Positions 51,232 through 61,719 are shown, counted from the stretch's first letter. The stretch is 64,000 nucleotides of DNA from Bradyrhizobium iriomotense (GCF_030160715.1 NZ_BSOW01000006.1:248001-312000); one strand, 5' to 3'. Translations and numbers: made by a program. The notes: a model not told the origin generated them from the sequence alone.

Positions 51232-54200
51232 TTAGCCCAACCGTCCCGCCGAGTGCGCGAGCAGGGTGTAGACCAAGCCCGTCTCCGAGGTCAGGTGGCT
51301 GCGCAGCTCCTGTGGCCCGCGGCCGTCGCGGGCGACTTCGTCGAGCAGACGCTCGAACTCCGCGATGTAGCGGTCGACCGTACCCTTGAAGTTGCGGTCG
51401 GCGCGATACTTGCGGGCGACCTCGTCAAAAGCCTTCTGGCCGGCGGGCGTGTAGAGGCGCTTGGTGAAGGCCTTGTTCTCGCCGCGCTGGTAGCGGTCCC
51501 ACATCTCGGAGGCGAGGTTGCGGTCCATCAGCCGGCCGATGTCGAGCGACAGCGACTCCAGCGGATTGCCGTTGCCTTGCGGGGCCGGCGGCGGCTGTTG
51601 CGGACGACCGCGCGGTGCCTCACGGCCCGTCGGAGCCGCCGGGCCGGTATCGGCGCGGTTCAGCAGATCCGACAGCCAGCCGTCGCGGCCCTGGTCATTG
51701 TTGCCGGCGGGCGCGACCGGCGGGGCCTCGGTGCGGCGCGAGGCGGGCATGCCGAGGTCCGGCGGCGGCAGGGTCGACGCGCTGCCGGTGTCGCGCATGC
51801 GCGTCTCGGTACCGCGACCACCGCCGACGGCGGCAGCCATGATCGGCTCCTCTTGACGCGGCACGCTGGCGCGGCCCGCGGTCGTGACGTCGAGGCCGCG
51901 GCCGTGCTGGGCGACGATGCGGTTGAGCTCGGCGAGCGCCTCGATCTGGTCGACGATCACCTTGCGCATCTGCGCGGTGCTCTCGGCGGCCTCCTGCGGC
52001 ATCTCGAGCACGCCGCGGCGCAGCTCGTTGCGGGTGGCCTCCAGCTCGTTGTGCATCTCGAACGCCATCTGCTTCATGCTGGCGACGAGGTTGCCGAACT
52101 TCTCGGCCGACTGCTTGAACATCGTGTCCGCCTCGTCGGTGGTCTGGCGGTAGATGTCGTGCATGGCGTCGATGGTCTGGCGGTGCTCCTCTTCGGAAGC
52201 CGCGCGCACCGCCTCGAACTGGCGGGTGATCGCGGCAGATCCCGCGCCGGCGGTCTCCGCCACGACGCGGGCGATGTCGCGGGCGCGCTCCTCGGCCGCG
52301 GCTAGCGATTCATCGAGCAGGCCGGTGAAGCGCGACAGCCGCTGGTCGAGATCGGCGGTACGCAGGTCGATCGTGGTGACGAGCGATTCCAGCGCCTGCT
52401 TGCGCTCGGCGAGCGAGGCGGTGGTGTTCTTGTTGCTCTGCTCGACGACGGCCGCGGCATCGACCAGCGCCTTGCCGTGCGCGTCGAACTGGGTCGAGAG
52501 CTCGCCGAGGTCGACCAGCGCCCTGGTGGTCTTGCTGTTGAAGACGTTGAGCTGCTCTTCGAGGTTCTGCGTCGCCGCGCCGTTGCGCGCGGTGACGTCG
52601 TTCATCGCCGAGACGAAGTCGGCGACACGGGTCACCAGCGCACGCTCGAGCGAGTTGAGGTTGTCGTGCGCTCCCGTCAGCACCTCCTGGAGGAGGATGT
52701 TGCCTTCGCGCAAGCGCTCGAACAGGGCGACGGTGTCAGTGCGCAGGATCTTGCTGGTCTCCTGCATCTCGGTGACCGCCGCGATCGAAACCTGGCGCGA
52801 CTGGTCGATCGCCGAGCGCGAGGCCTGCTCGAGATCGCGAAGCGACTTGTTGACCGCGCCGGTGGCAACCTCGCTCGCCGCGTTGATGGTGCGTGCGACT
52901 TCGTTGCCATTGCCCGACATCGACTGTGAGAACGCCTGGCCGCGCGTCTCGATCGACTTCAGCGCGTCGGAGGTGACGCGGTCGATGTCGAGCGTGAGCT
53001 GGCTGGTCTTCGAGCCGATCGCGTCCACCAGCGAACCGCGCTTGGCATCGATCATGTTCGACAGGCGGTCGGCCTGCTGCTGCACATAGGTGACGATCTC
53101 GTCGGTCTTGGCCGTCATGGCCTGGCCGAACGAGCCGCTGGCGGCGAGCACCGAGCGCTCGACGTCGGCCGAGCTCGACTTGACCCGCGAGCTCGCCTCG
53201 TTCGAGGCGGTGATCAGCGCGTTCTGGGCATTCAGCGCGCTGGTCTGGATGTCGTTGGTGGCGTTCGAGGTCGCCGTGCCGAGCGCCCGCTCGATGTCGG
53301 TCGAGATCGCGCGGATCTGGCTTGCCGCATCCGCCGACGTCGCGGTCAGCGACGACTGCGCCTCGCGTGCGCTGTTGAGGATCGCCGCCGCGGTATCGGC
53401 GCCGACCGCGGTGAGCGTCCGCTCGATATCGGACGACAGCGACTTGATCTGGCTCGCCGCTTCCGAGGAGGCGGTGACGAGCGTTCCTTGCGCGTCGCGG
53501 ACGCCGGCCGTGAGCGCCTCGATGGTGGCACCGCCGGCCATGGCCAGCGAACGCTGCATCTCGGCGGCGAGCGATTTGACCTGGCCGGTCTGCTCGGCCG
53601 AGACCGCGAGCAGGGTGCTCTGCGCGTCGCGGGCGCTGGTCGTGATCGTCTCCGCGGTCGACTGGCCAGCCTGCGACAGCGAGCGCTGCACTTCGGCTGC
53701 GAGCGACTTCACCTGGCTCGCCGCATCCGAGGACGCGGTGACGAGGGTGTTCTGGGCCTCGCGCGCGCCGGCCGTGATGGTCTCGGCCGTCGAGGTGCCG
53801 GCCATCGAGAGCGAGCGCTGCACGTCGGAGGACAGCGCCTTGATCTGGTTCGACGTCTCGGTCGAGGCCGCGATCAGCGTGCTCTGCGCGTCGCGTGCGC
53901 CGGCGGTGATGGCCTCGGCCGTCGAGCTGCCGGCCATCGAGAGCGAACGCTGCACGTCGGCCGTGAGCGTCTTGACGTGGTTTGCGGCATCCGAGGAGGC
54001 GGTGATGAGGGACGTCTGCACCTCGCGTGCGCCGGCGAGGATCGAGGCTGCGGTGGCCGAGCCCGCCGACGACAGGGTGCGTTCGACGTCGGCCGACAGG
54101 GACTTGATCTGGCCCGCGGCTTCGCCCGATGCGGACACCAGGGTCGACTGCGCCTCGCGGGCGCTGCTCAGGATCGAGTTCGCAGCGCCCGTGCCGACGG

Positions 54201-56871
54201 CGGTCAATGCGCGCTCGACCTCGGACGACGTCATCTTGAGCTGTGCGTTGACGTCCGACGACACCGTCATGAGCGACTGCTGGGCAGTCCGCGCGCCGGT
54301 CTGGATGGTCTCGCTGGTGTTGACCACGAGGTTGGTCAGCGAACGCTCGGCGTCCTCGACATGCGAACGGATGGTGGTGGAGATCATCTCCGCGCGCGAC
54401 ATCAGGTCGTCGCTGGCCTGGCGTCCGCTGCTCTCGATGCGGCCGGCCACGGCCTCGACCCGCGAGCCGAGCAGGTCCTCGAACTGTGCAACGCGCACGT
54501 CGATGTCGTTGGCGACCGAGCCGACCTTGGTCTCGATGGCCTGGTGGATTTCCTGGAAGCGCGCGGCGACCGTGCTGGCGAGAAGCGAGCTGCGGCCGTC
54601 GATTGTCTCGGTCACGCCGGTGATGCGGCGGTCGACAGCTTCGATCGCCTGCGCGGTGCCGTCGGACAGGGTCGAGGTCAATAGCGTAAGCCGCGAGTCG
54701 ACCGACTGCACCGCCTGCGCCGCCGTGTTGGTCAGCGAGAGCGTGAGCTCGGTGAAGCGCGTATCCATCGACTGGAGCGCATGCGCCGCGCCGCCCGTCA
54801 GCGACGTGGTCAGGTGCGTCAGGCGGGCGTCGATCGACTGGATCGCCTGTGTCGCGCCGTCGGTCAGCGACGCCGTGAGGTGGGTGAGGCGCGAGTCGAT
54901 CGACTGGATCGCCTGCGATGCACCATCGGTCAAGGACGTCGAGAGCGCGCCGAGGCGGTTGTCGATCGTCTCGGTGACGGACTGCGCGCGCGTGTCGAAC
55001 GACTGTTCGAGCGCCACGACGCGGCCGCCGAGCTGATCGTCGAAGGTCTTGATGTGGCCTTCGATCACACCGTCGAAGTTGGCGAGCTTGCTGTTGAGCG
55101 AGCCGTCGAGATTGGTGACGCGTTCGCCGAGCGTGGTTTCGAACTGCACCAGGCGCTGGTCGAGCGCCGCGGTGATCTCGCCGCCGTTCGAGGTGAGGCG
55201 GGTGTCGAAATTGTCGACGTAGGTCTTCAGCGTCTCGGCGATATCGGCCGTACGCTGGCCCATGCGCTCGACGATATCGCCGCCGAAGGTCTTCACCGTG
55301 CGGTCGAACTCGGAGATGTGGCGGGTGATCAGTGCGCCCAGCGTGCCGGAGTCGCGGGCGAACCTCTCCACGAGATCGGCGCCCTGGTTCTTCACCAGCT
55401 CGTCGAACGCGCTCATCTGGAGCGACAGCGAGTCGTGCGCGGTCTCGGTCTGGCTCACGACCTTGGCGACCAGCGTGTTGACGGTGGCGTCGAGCGCCTC
55501 GCTCGCCTTGTCGCCGCTGGTCATGATCTGGCTGGCGAGCCGGTGGCCGGCGTCGTCGATCTTGGCGGAGAGGTCGTTGCTACGCAGCTCGAGCTCGAGC
55601 AGGAGCGAGTCGGAGGAGTTCTTCAGGGAGTCGTGGACCTGCTCGGTACGCTCGGAGATGCCGTCGACGATCGCCGACGAACGCTGCTCGAACTCGCTGG
55701 TGATGCGGTCGACGCGCTCGTTCAGCATTTCGTGGACGCGGTCGGCGAGATCGACGAACTCGTCGTGGACGTGGCCGGTCTTGAAGTTGAGGCTGGTGGT
55801 CAGCCGCTCGCTGGCGTCGAGCACGGCGCGCGTGGTCTCGTTGCTGGCTTCCTCGAGGCGGTCGAGCAGGTCGCCGCCGCGCTCGCCGAGCGCGAGGATC
55901 ATGTTGTCGCCGGCATTGCTCAGCGCGCCGGTGATGTGGGCGCCGCGCTCTTCCAGCGCGCCGGTGATGCTCTTGGCGACCTCGTCGACGCGCGAGGCGA
56001 TCGCATCCGAGATCAGCGCGATGTCGTGGCGCAGGTCGATCTGCACGCCGGAGATGGCGCTGCGCACCTGCTCGGCCTGGCCGACCAAATTGTCGCGCTG
56101 ATGCGCGATGTCCTGGAGCAGGGCGCGGATGCGGACTTCGTTGTCGCTATAGGCGCGCTCGAGGGCGGCGACTTCGTTGGCGACCAGCGTCTCCAATTCG
56201 CCGGCGCGCGCGATCGCGCGCTCGATGCCGTCGCCCATCGCCGCGACTTCGCGGCGGATGGCCTGGCCGACGGTGACCATCGAGTCGGAGGCCGAGCCTT
56301 CCGGCTCGGAGAAGCGGATTGCGACCTGCGCCATGGCCTGCGCGATCATGCGCATTTCCTGGCCGCGCCAGACGAGGCTCGCCAGGAAGTAGAACAGCAT
56401 GATGGGCGCGAAGAACATCGCGACGAGGCCGGCGATGACCAGCACGCCGCCGCTCTGGCCCATGGCGGCATGGATCGAGGGCAGGAAGCCGACGGTCAGC
56501 GCGGCGCAGGCCGCAAGCCAGATGCCGGCGAAGACAGTTGCGAAGGTGTAGACGCTGCGGGCAGGGCGGCCCTTCTGGAGCGCCTGGAGGAGCTGGCCGA
56601 TGGTCTCGCGGTCGTCATTGGCGGCCCGGCGCGGCGTGCGCGGCTCCTCGATCGGGTCGAACACCGGCCGCTCGGTCGCGGCGGGGCGCGTCTCGAAGGT
56701 CGGCTCGTCGAACGCGGTGGGTGCCGGCGGCGGCACCGGAGGCACGTTCTCGGTTCGAACCGCAGAGGCGCGGCTGGTGTCCGCGGCCGTGTCGCTGATG
56801 TTCAGGGCTTCCTGGATTGCAGAAAGCGCAACTTCCGTGGGGTCTTTGACCTTCTTGGGAGTGTTCGCCAT
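51232..56871 (-). CDS. giant membrane-anchored helical-repeat protein, GPR/RgsE-like (growth pole ring)
   Basis: A 1879-residue protein. Residues 1-105 are cytoplasmic and partly disordered, two membrane helices follow (about 108-130 and 142-166), then more than 1500 residues of amphipathic helix built from 22-residue apolipoprotein-like units. Units such as SLTDGASQAIQSIDSRLTHL recur around residues 640-735; 44-residue (2x22) units starting with DVQRSLSMAG-like sequence repeat about eight times around 880-1240. After a low-complexity stretch a conserved C-terminal region (DRNFKGTVDRYIAEFERLLD) ends the protein. This architecture matches GPR of Agrobacterium (2115 residues) and RgsE of Sinorhizobium, which form the ring at the growing pole. 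Homology is inferred from architecture. Two CtrA-like boxes lie upstream. Confidence 0.85.
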   Translation of the reverse strand: MANTPKKVKDPTEVALSAIQEALNISDTAADTSRASAVRTENVPPVPPPAPTAFDEPTFETRPAATERPVFDPIEEPRTPRRAANDDRETIGQLLQALQKGRPARSVYTFATVFAGIWLAACAALTVGFLPSIHAAMGQSGGVLVIAGLVAMFFAPIMLFYFLASLVWRGQEMRMIAQAMAQVAIRFSEPEGSASDSMVTVGQAIRREVAAMGDGIERAIARAGELETLVANEVAALERAYSDNEVRIRALLQDIAHQRDNLVGQAEQVRSAISGVQIDLRHDIALISDAIASRVDEVAKSITGALEERGAHITGALSNAGDNMILALGERGGDLLDRLEEASNETTRAVLDASERLTTSLNFKTGHVHDEFVDLADRVHEMLNERVDRITSEFEQRSSAIVDGISERTEQVHDSLKNSSDSLLLELELRSNDLSAKIDDAGHRLASQIMTSGDKASEALDATVNTLVAKVVSQTETAHDSLSLQMSAFDELVKNQGADLVERFARDSGTLGALITRHISEFDRTVKTFGGDIVERMGQRTADIAETLKTYVDNFDTRLTSNGGEITAALDQRLVQFETTLGERVTNLDGSLNSKLANFDGVIEGHIKTFDDQLGGRVVALEQSFDTRAQSVTETIDNRLGALSTSLTDGASQAIQSIDSRLTHLTASLTDGATQAIQSIDARLTHLTTSLTGGAAHALQSMDTRFTELTLSLTNTAAQAVQSVDSRLTLLTSTLSDGTAQAIEAVDRRITGVTETIDGRSSLLASTVAARFQEIHQAIETKVGSVANDIDVRVAQFEDLLGSRVEAVAGRIESSGRQASDDLMSRAEMISTTIRSHVEDAERSLTNLVVNTSETIQTGARTAQQSLMTVSSDVNAQLKMTSSEVERALTAVGTGAANSILSSAREAQSTLVSASGEAAGQIKSLSADVERTLSSAGSATAASILAGAREVQTSLITASSDAANHVKTLTADVQRSLSMAGSSTAEAITAGARDAQSTLIAASTETSNQIKALSSDVQRSLSMAGTSTAETITAGAREAQNTLVTASSDAASQVKSLAAEVQRSLSQAGQSTAETITTSARDAQSTLLAVSAEQTGQVKSLAAEMQRSLAMAGGATIEALTAGVRDAQGTLVTASSEAASQIKSLSSDIERTLTAVGADTAAAILNSAREAQSSLTATSADAASQIRAISTDIERALGTATSNATNDIQTSALNAQNALITASNEASSRVKSSSADVERSVLAASGSFGQAMTAKTDEIVTYVQQQADRLSNMIDAKRGSLVDAIGSKTSQLTLDIDRVTSDALKSIETRGQAFSQSMSGNGNEVARTINAASEVATGAVNKSLRDLEQASRSAIDQSRQVSIAAVTEMQETSKILRTDTVALFERLREGNILLQEVLTGAHDNLNSLERALVTRVADFVSAMNDVTARNGAATQNLEEQLNVFNSKTTRALVDLGELSTQFDAHGKALVDAAAVVEQSNKNTTASLAERKQALESLVTTIDLRTADLDQRLSRFTGLLDESLAAAEERARDIARVVAETAGAGSAAITRQFEAVRAASEEEHRQTIDAMHDIYRQTTDEADTMFKQSAEKFGNLVASMKQMAFEMHNELEATRNELRRGVLEMPQEAAESTAQMRKVIVDQIEALAELNRIVAQHGRGLDVTTAGRASVPRQEEPIMAAAVGGGRGTETRMRDTGSASTLPPPDLGMPASRRTEAPPVAPAGNNDQGRDGWLSDLLNRADTGPAAPTGREAPRGRPQQPPPAPQGNGNPLESLSLDIGRLMDRNLASEMWDRYQRGENKAFTKRLYTPAGQKAFDEVARKYRADRNFKGTVDRYIAEFERLLDEVARDGRGPQELRSHLTSETGLVYTLLAHSAGRLG
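53150..54235 (-). repeat. 132-bp (44-residue) tandem coding repeats
   Basis: About eight consecutive 132-base units inside the GPR-like gene, each encoding a pattern like VQRSL-(S/T)-AG--TAE-I and ARDAQSTL--AS with Q-K-L at its end. The most similar units are the central ones, around 53500-53950, which suggests expansion by unequal recombination. Confidence 0.85.
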
Positions 56872-57049
56872 GTTCAGTCTGAGCCCTCGTTACTTGTACA
56901 CGTCCCCGCGAGGCCCGCGTGTTCCGCGAGCCCACAGACCGGTTCATGCCGCTTGCGCGAATCTAGCGCCGTCCTCCACCACGAGACGGCTTGTCCGCCA
57001 ATTTCCGAAACATCCTATTGGCAGAGCGCTGCGAATGAAATGGCCGCGA

Positions 57050-57064
57050 TTAAGACAATCTTAA
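57050..57064. promoter_or_regulatory. CtrA-type box
   Basis: TTAA (57050-57053), seven bases, TTAA (57061-57064), the TTAA-N7-TTAA consensus of the cell-cycle regulator CtrA. A further TTAA follows at 57071. It lies 179 bases upstream of the GPR-like start on the minus strand. Confidence 0.5.
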
Positions 57065-57179
57065 TCATCGTTAACAGGATCGGGCCGTAAGGCCTTAGCA
57101 ATAAATGAAATTCTCCACGGAACTCTGACGATTGCGGCAACTTTTTGTCAATGTGCGGGCGGAATTGGGTCAAACAGGC

Positions 57180-57196
57180 CTAACGTTCCGTTAACC
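57180..57196. promoter_or_regulatory. CtrA-type box, one mismatch
   Basis: CTAA (57180-57183), seven bases, TTAACC (57191-57196). The right half matches the TTAAC(C) preference of CtrA sites. It lies 75 bases upstream of the Hpt ATG. Confidence 0.5.
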
Positions 57197-57270
57197 ATTT
57201 CCATGGTTGGGTGAGGGCGAAAGCTTCGCCGCCGGACTGGCGCGTTGCCAGCGATGCCGGGGCCCGCGCC

Positions 57271-57648
57271 ATGATGCCTGATCTGCAATGGATGGACTGG
57301 ATGCCCTCGCCGCCGCTTGCTCCGCTCGACCATCCCCTCGATCTCGACCATTTGGCGCGCATGACGCTCGGGGATGCCGAGCTCGAATCCGAGGTGCTCG
57401 CAATGTTCGCGGAGCAGTCGAGCCGGCTGGTCGCGGCGATGGCGGCGCTCCCCTCGGATGCATCCGCGCTGGCGCACAAGCTGAAGGGCTCGGCGCGCGG
57501 AATCGGCGCCTTTGCGGTGGCGGATGCAGCCGCTGAGCTCGAATGCGCGATCCGGACCGGCGACAACCCGATCCGCGCCTTCGCCGTGCTGAAGGAGGCG
57601 GTCACTGACGCCCGCGAAGCGATCGAGGCGATCCTGCGCCGCGCCTGA
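57271..57648 (+). CDS. single-domain histidine phosphotransfer (Hpt) protein
   Basis: A 125-residue four-helix Hpt protein. The phosphorylated histidine is in ALAHKLKGSARGIGA (H69), and EVLAMFAEQSSRLVAAM forms the preceding helix. It relays phosphate between a hybrid histidine kinase and a response regulator in the cytoplasm. It has no kinase or receiver domain of its own, and none is encoded next to it. Start at ATG 57271 (57274 also possible; the frame is open from 57211). It diverges from the GPR-like gene and shares an intergenic region with CtrA-like boxes, so a cell-cycle role is possible but not shown. Confidence 0.85.
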   Translation: MMPDLQWMDWMPSPPLAPLDHPLDLDHLARMTLGDAELESEVLAMFAEQSSRLVAAMAALPSDASALAHKLKGSARGIGAFAVADAAAELECAIRTGDNPIRAFAVLKEAVTDAREAIEAILRRA

Positions 57649-57769
57649 GGGCTGGTCCCCAAATCCCGCGGATTGCCGGAGGCTGGCGCACTAGCGCTGC
57701 GTCAAGCGACCCGTTATAGGACAGCCCGGACCCTCCCTCATTCCCAAGACTCCGGCAGCACGAGCACAC

Positions 57770-58090
57770 ATGGCCAAAATTCACTTTGTCGACCACAAGG
57801 GCGAAACCCGCACGGTAGAAGTCGAGAACGGCGCCACCGTGATGGAAGCCGCCATCCGCAACGCCATCCCCGGGATCGAGGCCGAATGCGGTGGCGCCTG
57901 CGCCTGCGCGACCTGCCACGTCTATGTCGACGAAGCCTGGCGCGAGAAGGTCGGCAGCCCGACGCCGATGGAAGAGGACATGCTGGACTTCGGCTTCGAC
58001 GTGCGTCCGAACTCGCGCCTGTCCTGCCAGATCAAGGTGTCCGACGAGCTCGACGGGCTCGTGGTGTCGACGCCGGAACGGCAGGCCTAA
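57770..58090 (+). CDS. [2Fe-2S] ferredoxin (adrenodoxin/FdxB type)
   Basis: A 106-residue ferredoxin. The cluster ligands are C40, C46, C49 ([11 protein letters not shown] pattern, C-x5-C-x2-C) and C86 (LSCQIKV), with an extra Cys at 44. The adrenodoxin/putidaredoxin-type sequence supplies electrons to P450s or assembly enzymes. A TrxB-type ferredoxin-NADP reductase is encoded 660 bases downstream on the same strand, so they may form a redox pair. Confidence 0.92.
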   Translation: MAKIHFVDHKGETRTVEVENGATVMEAAIRNAIPGIEAECGGACACATCHVYVDEAWREKVGSPTPMEEDMLDFGFDVRPNSRLSCQIKVSDELDGLVVSTPERQA

Positions 58091-58099
58091 CTTCCCAGT

Positions 58100-58567
58100 C
58101 TAGAGCTTCAGCGGCGCGACCTCGATGCCGCGCTTGTGCCAGGGTCTGAGCTTCTCGATGACCTCGGCGGTGAGCGGTGTCGGCCGCCGCGAGGCCTCCT
58201 CGATGAGGACGCCGACCGACATCGCGGAGGCAACGCATCTGCCTTCGGAGAACACGACCTGCTCGAAGGTCACCGACGTCCGTCCCAGTTTCACGACGCC
58301 GAGCCCAAGCTCGATCGTGCCCGGCCAGTGCAACTCGGCGCGGAAATGGATGTCGAGCCGCACCATGATCCAGGCGAGCCCCGGCGGCGTCAGCCCGACC
58401 TTCGGGTCCTTCATCAGCGTGACGCGACCGGTCTCGAAATAGGTGGCGTAGACCGCGTTGTTGACGTGCTGGTTGGGATCGAGATCGCCAAAACGCACAT
58501 TGTCGCTGAGGCGATAGGGGAAATCCTCCAGTCGCGGCGCTGAATCCAGGCGGCTTGGTGCGTTCAC
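58100..58567 (-). CDS. acyl-CoA thioesterase (4HBT hot-dog fold)
   Basis: A 155-residue hot-dog thioesterase. The FGDLDPNQHVNNAVYATYFE segment contains the catalytic Asp of the 4-hydroxybenzoyl-CoA thioesterase/FcbC type, and RLDIHFRAELHWPGTIELG follows. It hydrolyses acyl-CoA in the cytoplasm; chain length unknown. It is on the opposite strand between ferredoxin and reductase genes, ten bases from the ferredoxin stop. Confidence 0.88.
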   Translation of the reverse strand: MNAPSRLDSAPRLEDFPYRLSDNVRFGDLDPNQHVNNAVYATYFETGRVTLMKDPKVGLTPPGLAWIMVRLDIHFRAELHWPGTIELGLGVVKLGRTSVTFEQVVFSEGRCVASAMSVGVLIEEASRRPTPLTAEVIEKLRPWHKRGIEVAPLKL

Positions 58568-58744
58568 CGGTTGATCTCCCTCATTTCCTCCGCCGTTACA
58601 GCCCAGTTATCCTGCCCCGGCAAGTAGCCCTGCCGGCAGGCGGCCAATGCTTTTATGCCTTCCCTGGGCCGTCCCCGTTGGCTAGACAGGAACTGCCCTT
58701 TTCCGTTGCCCGCCGGGCGCCGTCCAACCGATAACGACCGATAA

Positions 58745-59782
<1,038 letters not shown>

Positions 59783-59890
59783 TCCGGGCCGAGACGGGGA
59801 CGGCACATCCCATGTTTCTGGTGCTGGAACCCTTCGCGAAATAGCCTTAGTCTGCGGCCATTCCAGTCGTGGGTTAGCTAGGTGATCATA

Positions 59891-60505
59891 ATGCGGAATA
59901 TCTTTTCCAGCTTCCGACTGCTCTCGCTCGTCGCACTCGGCCCCGTGCTGTCGCTCGCGATGTCACAGCCCGCCGCAGCGCAGGCCCAGCAGCCGCAAGC
60001 CCAACAGCCTTCGGCTGCGGGCCTCTGGCAGAAGATCGAGGACGGCAAGCAGGTCGGGTGGTTTCTCTTCATCGACCACAACGGCGTCTTCGAAGGGGTG
60101 ATCGCAAAGACCTTTCCACGTCCGGGCGATGATCCGAACGAGGCCTGCACCAAATGCACTGATGATCGCAAGAACGCGCCGGTGCTCGGCCTGTCCTTCG
60201 TGCGCGACATGAAGCGCGACGGCCTGAAGTACGAAGGTGGCAACGTGCTCAATCCGCGTGACGGCAACATCTGGAAGGCCAACATGAAGGTCAGTCCGGA
60301 CGGTCAGACGCTCACCTTGCGCGGCTATCTCGGCATCTCGCTGCTCGGCAAGGACGAGAGTTGGACGCGGCTGCCGGATGCCAACATGGCGCAGGTCGAT
60401 CCTGCCATCGTGGCAAAATATCTCCCCGCGCAAGCGGCCGCCGCAAAGCAGCCCGCGCCCGCCGCGAAGAAGGGCGGCGCGATGATGGCGCCGGTGAAGC
60501 AGTAG
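59891..60505 (+). CDS. DUF2147 secreted protein
   Basis: A 204-residue exported protein. The signal peptide ends near QPAAAQA; the DUF2147 domain begins at [18 protein letters not shown] and includes [19 protein letters not shown] and [16 protein letters not shown]...[11 protein letters not shown] Gln/Pro/Ala-rich linker precedes the domain and an Ala/Lys-rich tail follows. Function unknown; members often lie near outer-membrane genes. ATG 59891 has AGGTGA upstream; GTG 59882 also fits. Confidence 0.85.
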   Translation: MRNIFSSFRLLSLVALGPVLSLAMSQPAAAQAQQPQAQQPSAAGLWQKIEDGKQVGWFLFIDHNGVFEGVIAKTFPRPGDDPNEACTKCTDDRKNAPVLGLSFVRDMKRDGLKYEGGNVLNPRDGNIWKANMKVSPDGQTLTLRGYLGISLLGKDESWTRLPDANMAQVDPAIVAKYLPAQAAAAKQPAPAAKKGGAMMAPVKQ

Positions 60506-60999
60506 GGCGCGACGCGCGACGCGACATAGTCGTCGCGAGCGTGATGTGCGCGTTCCTCAATCTCGTCATTGCGAGCGCAGCGAAGCAATCCAGAATCTTT
60601 CCGCGGATGCATTTCTGGATTGCTTCGCTGCGCTCGCAATGACGGAGCGATGAGCGCCGTCGTCATTCCCAACTCGCATTTGAAATCATAGACGTCGCTT
60701 TGCATTCTCGCGGCTCGTTTCGCCCGAGCTCACTCGTCGCGCCGTCTGATGAGGTGCAGACTGGCTAAATGGGAATGCAGTCCTGTTTCGCCCCACCGGC
60801 GCATGAGTCCAAAGACGCATACCGCCGATGTCCCCAACAGTAGTTCCCCGGAATGTGTTTTGGCGCCCGTTTTGCATAGTGGTCGGGAAAGCTGCTGGGG
60901 GAGCGAATCGCTATTTCTCCACGTCTGCCGCGCGTCCGTGGCGGATGAATAGCGGCGCTTGCGCCCCGCGGCGGACACGGACCCTGCGGAGACGAAGGA
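60506..60999. other. 494-bp intergenic region
   Basis: It holds a perfect inverted repeat at 60564-60644 (separate entry). The remainder, 60650-60999, has only short open frames (two overlapping minus-strand frames around 60730-60960) that do not look like known proteins, plus the AAGGA ribosome site of the next gene. A decayed gene or untranslated RNA is possible; nothing firmer can be said. Confidence 0.4.
60564..60644. repeat. 32-bp perfect inverted repeat (dispersed element)
   Basis: The left arm 60564-60595 (CGTCATTGCGAGCGCAGCGA...) and right arm 60613-60644 are exact reverse complements over 32 bases with a 17-base loop. An imperfect relative lies at 51006-51095. Confidence 0.9.
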
Positions 61000-61350
61000 A
61001 TGTTTGCAAGACATTGTGCCGCACTCGTGCTTGGCGCGATCATGCTGGCCACATCGGCGTTCGCGCGCGACGACGGCCGCTACGCCAATTCACCGCTCAA
61101 GCCCTGGTTCGAGAGCCTGCACAGCCAATACGGGCAATGCTGCTCGGACGCCGACGGCTACGTCATCGCCGACGTCGATTGGGAATCCGACAACGGCCAT
61201 TATCGCGTGCGCATCGACGACGAGTGGGTTGTGGTGCCCGACGGTGCCATCATCACCGAGCCGAACAAGATCGGGCGGACCATGGTGTGGAAGCACTATG
61301 TCGACGGCCATCCGCGCGTCCGCTGCTTCATGCCGGGCAGCATGACCTGA
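61000..61350 (+). CDS. small secreted hypothetical protein with CC motif
   Basis: A 116-residue exported protein. The signal peptide is MFARHCAALVLGAIMLATSAFA; the mature part has the segments KPWFESLHSQYGQCCSDADG, YRVRIDDEWVVVPDGAI and VRCFMPGSMT, with three cysteines. AAGGA precedes the ATG. The pattern (CC followed by an acidic segment) recurs in my memory of small periplasmic rhizobial proteins, but no function is known. Confidence 0.7.
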   Translation: MFARHCAALVLGAIMLATSAFARDDGRYANSPLKPWFESLHSQYGQCCSDADGYVIADVDWESDNGHYRVRIDDEWVVVPDGAIITEPNKIGRTMVWKHYVDGHPRVRCFMPGSMT

Positions 61351-61449
61351 GTTTCACATCTCAGGCAAAATGCGCGCCAATCGATCTCGGCGCGCGGATG
61401 CGTGAATGTGAAGAGGACGCGGTGCGCCTTACACGCACCACGAACTTCG

Positions 61450-61719
61450 TTAGCGCTGCTCGCTCGTCGCGGTCGCGCTTGCGACCACCCTGACGTGTGG
61501 CGACAGCACCGCGATCTGCGCAGGCGAGGCGGGCATGCCTGCGGCGGTTAGCATCGGCGTGGCGATCTGCTCCTGAACGCCGGCGGCGCCGAGCAACTGG
61601 ACTTGCGAAGCCGAGATCGGAAATGACTTCACTTCGTAAGAGGGAAGCTCGCCGGCAAATGCGACGGCAGTGCTCGCAATCATTGCGCCGGCAACGGCAA
61701 TCATCGAAAGAATCCGCAT
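61450..61719 (-). CDS. small secreted hypothetical protein
   Basis: An 89-residue exported protein with signal peptide MRILSMIAVAGAMIASTAVAFAG. The mature part is short and hydrophilic to neutral (ELPSYEVKSFPISASQVQLL, then SPAQIAVLSPHVRVV). The ATG at 61719 has GGAGAAT upstream, which is why the longer frame from 61767 was not used. No family recognised. Confidence 0.65.
   Translation of the reverse strand: MRILSMIAVAGAMIASTAVAFAGELPSYEVKSFPISASQVQLLGAAGVQEQIATPMLTAAGMPASPAQIAVLSPHVRVVASATATSEQR

Noticed and set aside
54781..57090. 769-codon plus-strand frame over the GPR-like gene
   Set aside because: Antisense to the helical-repeat protein; Val/Arg/Asp-rich shadow with the same 22-residue periodicity imposed by the other strand.
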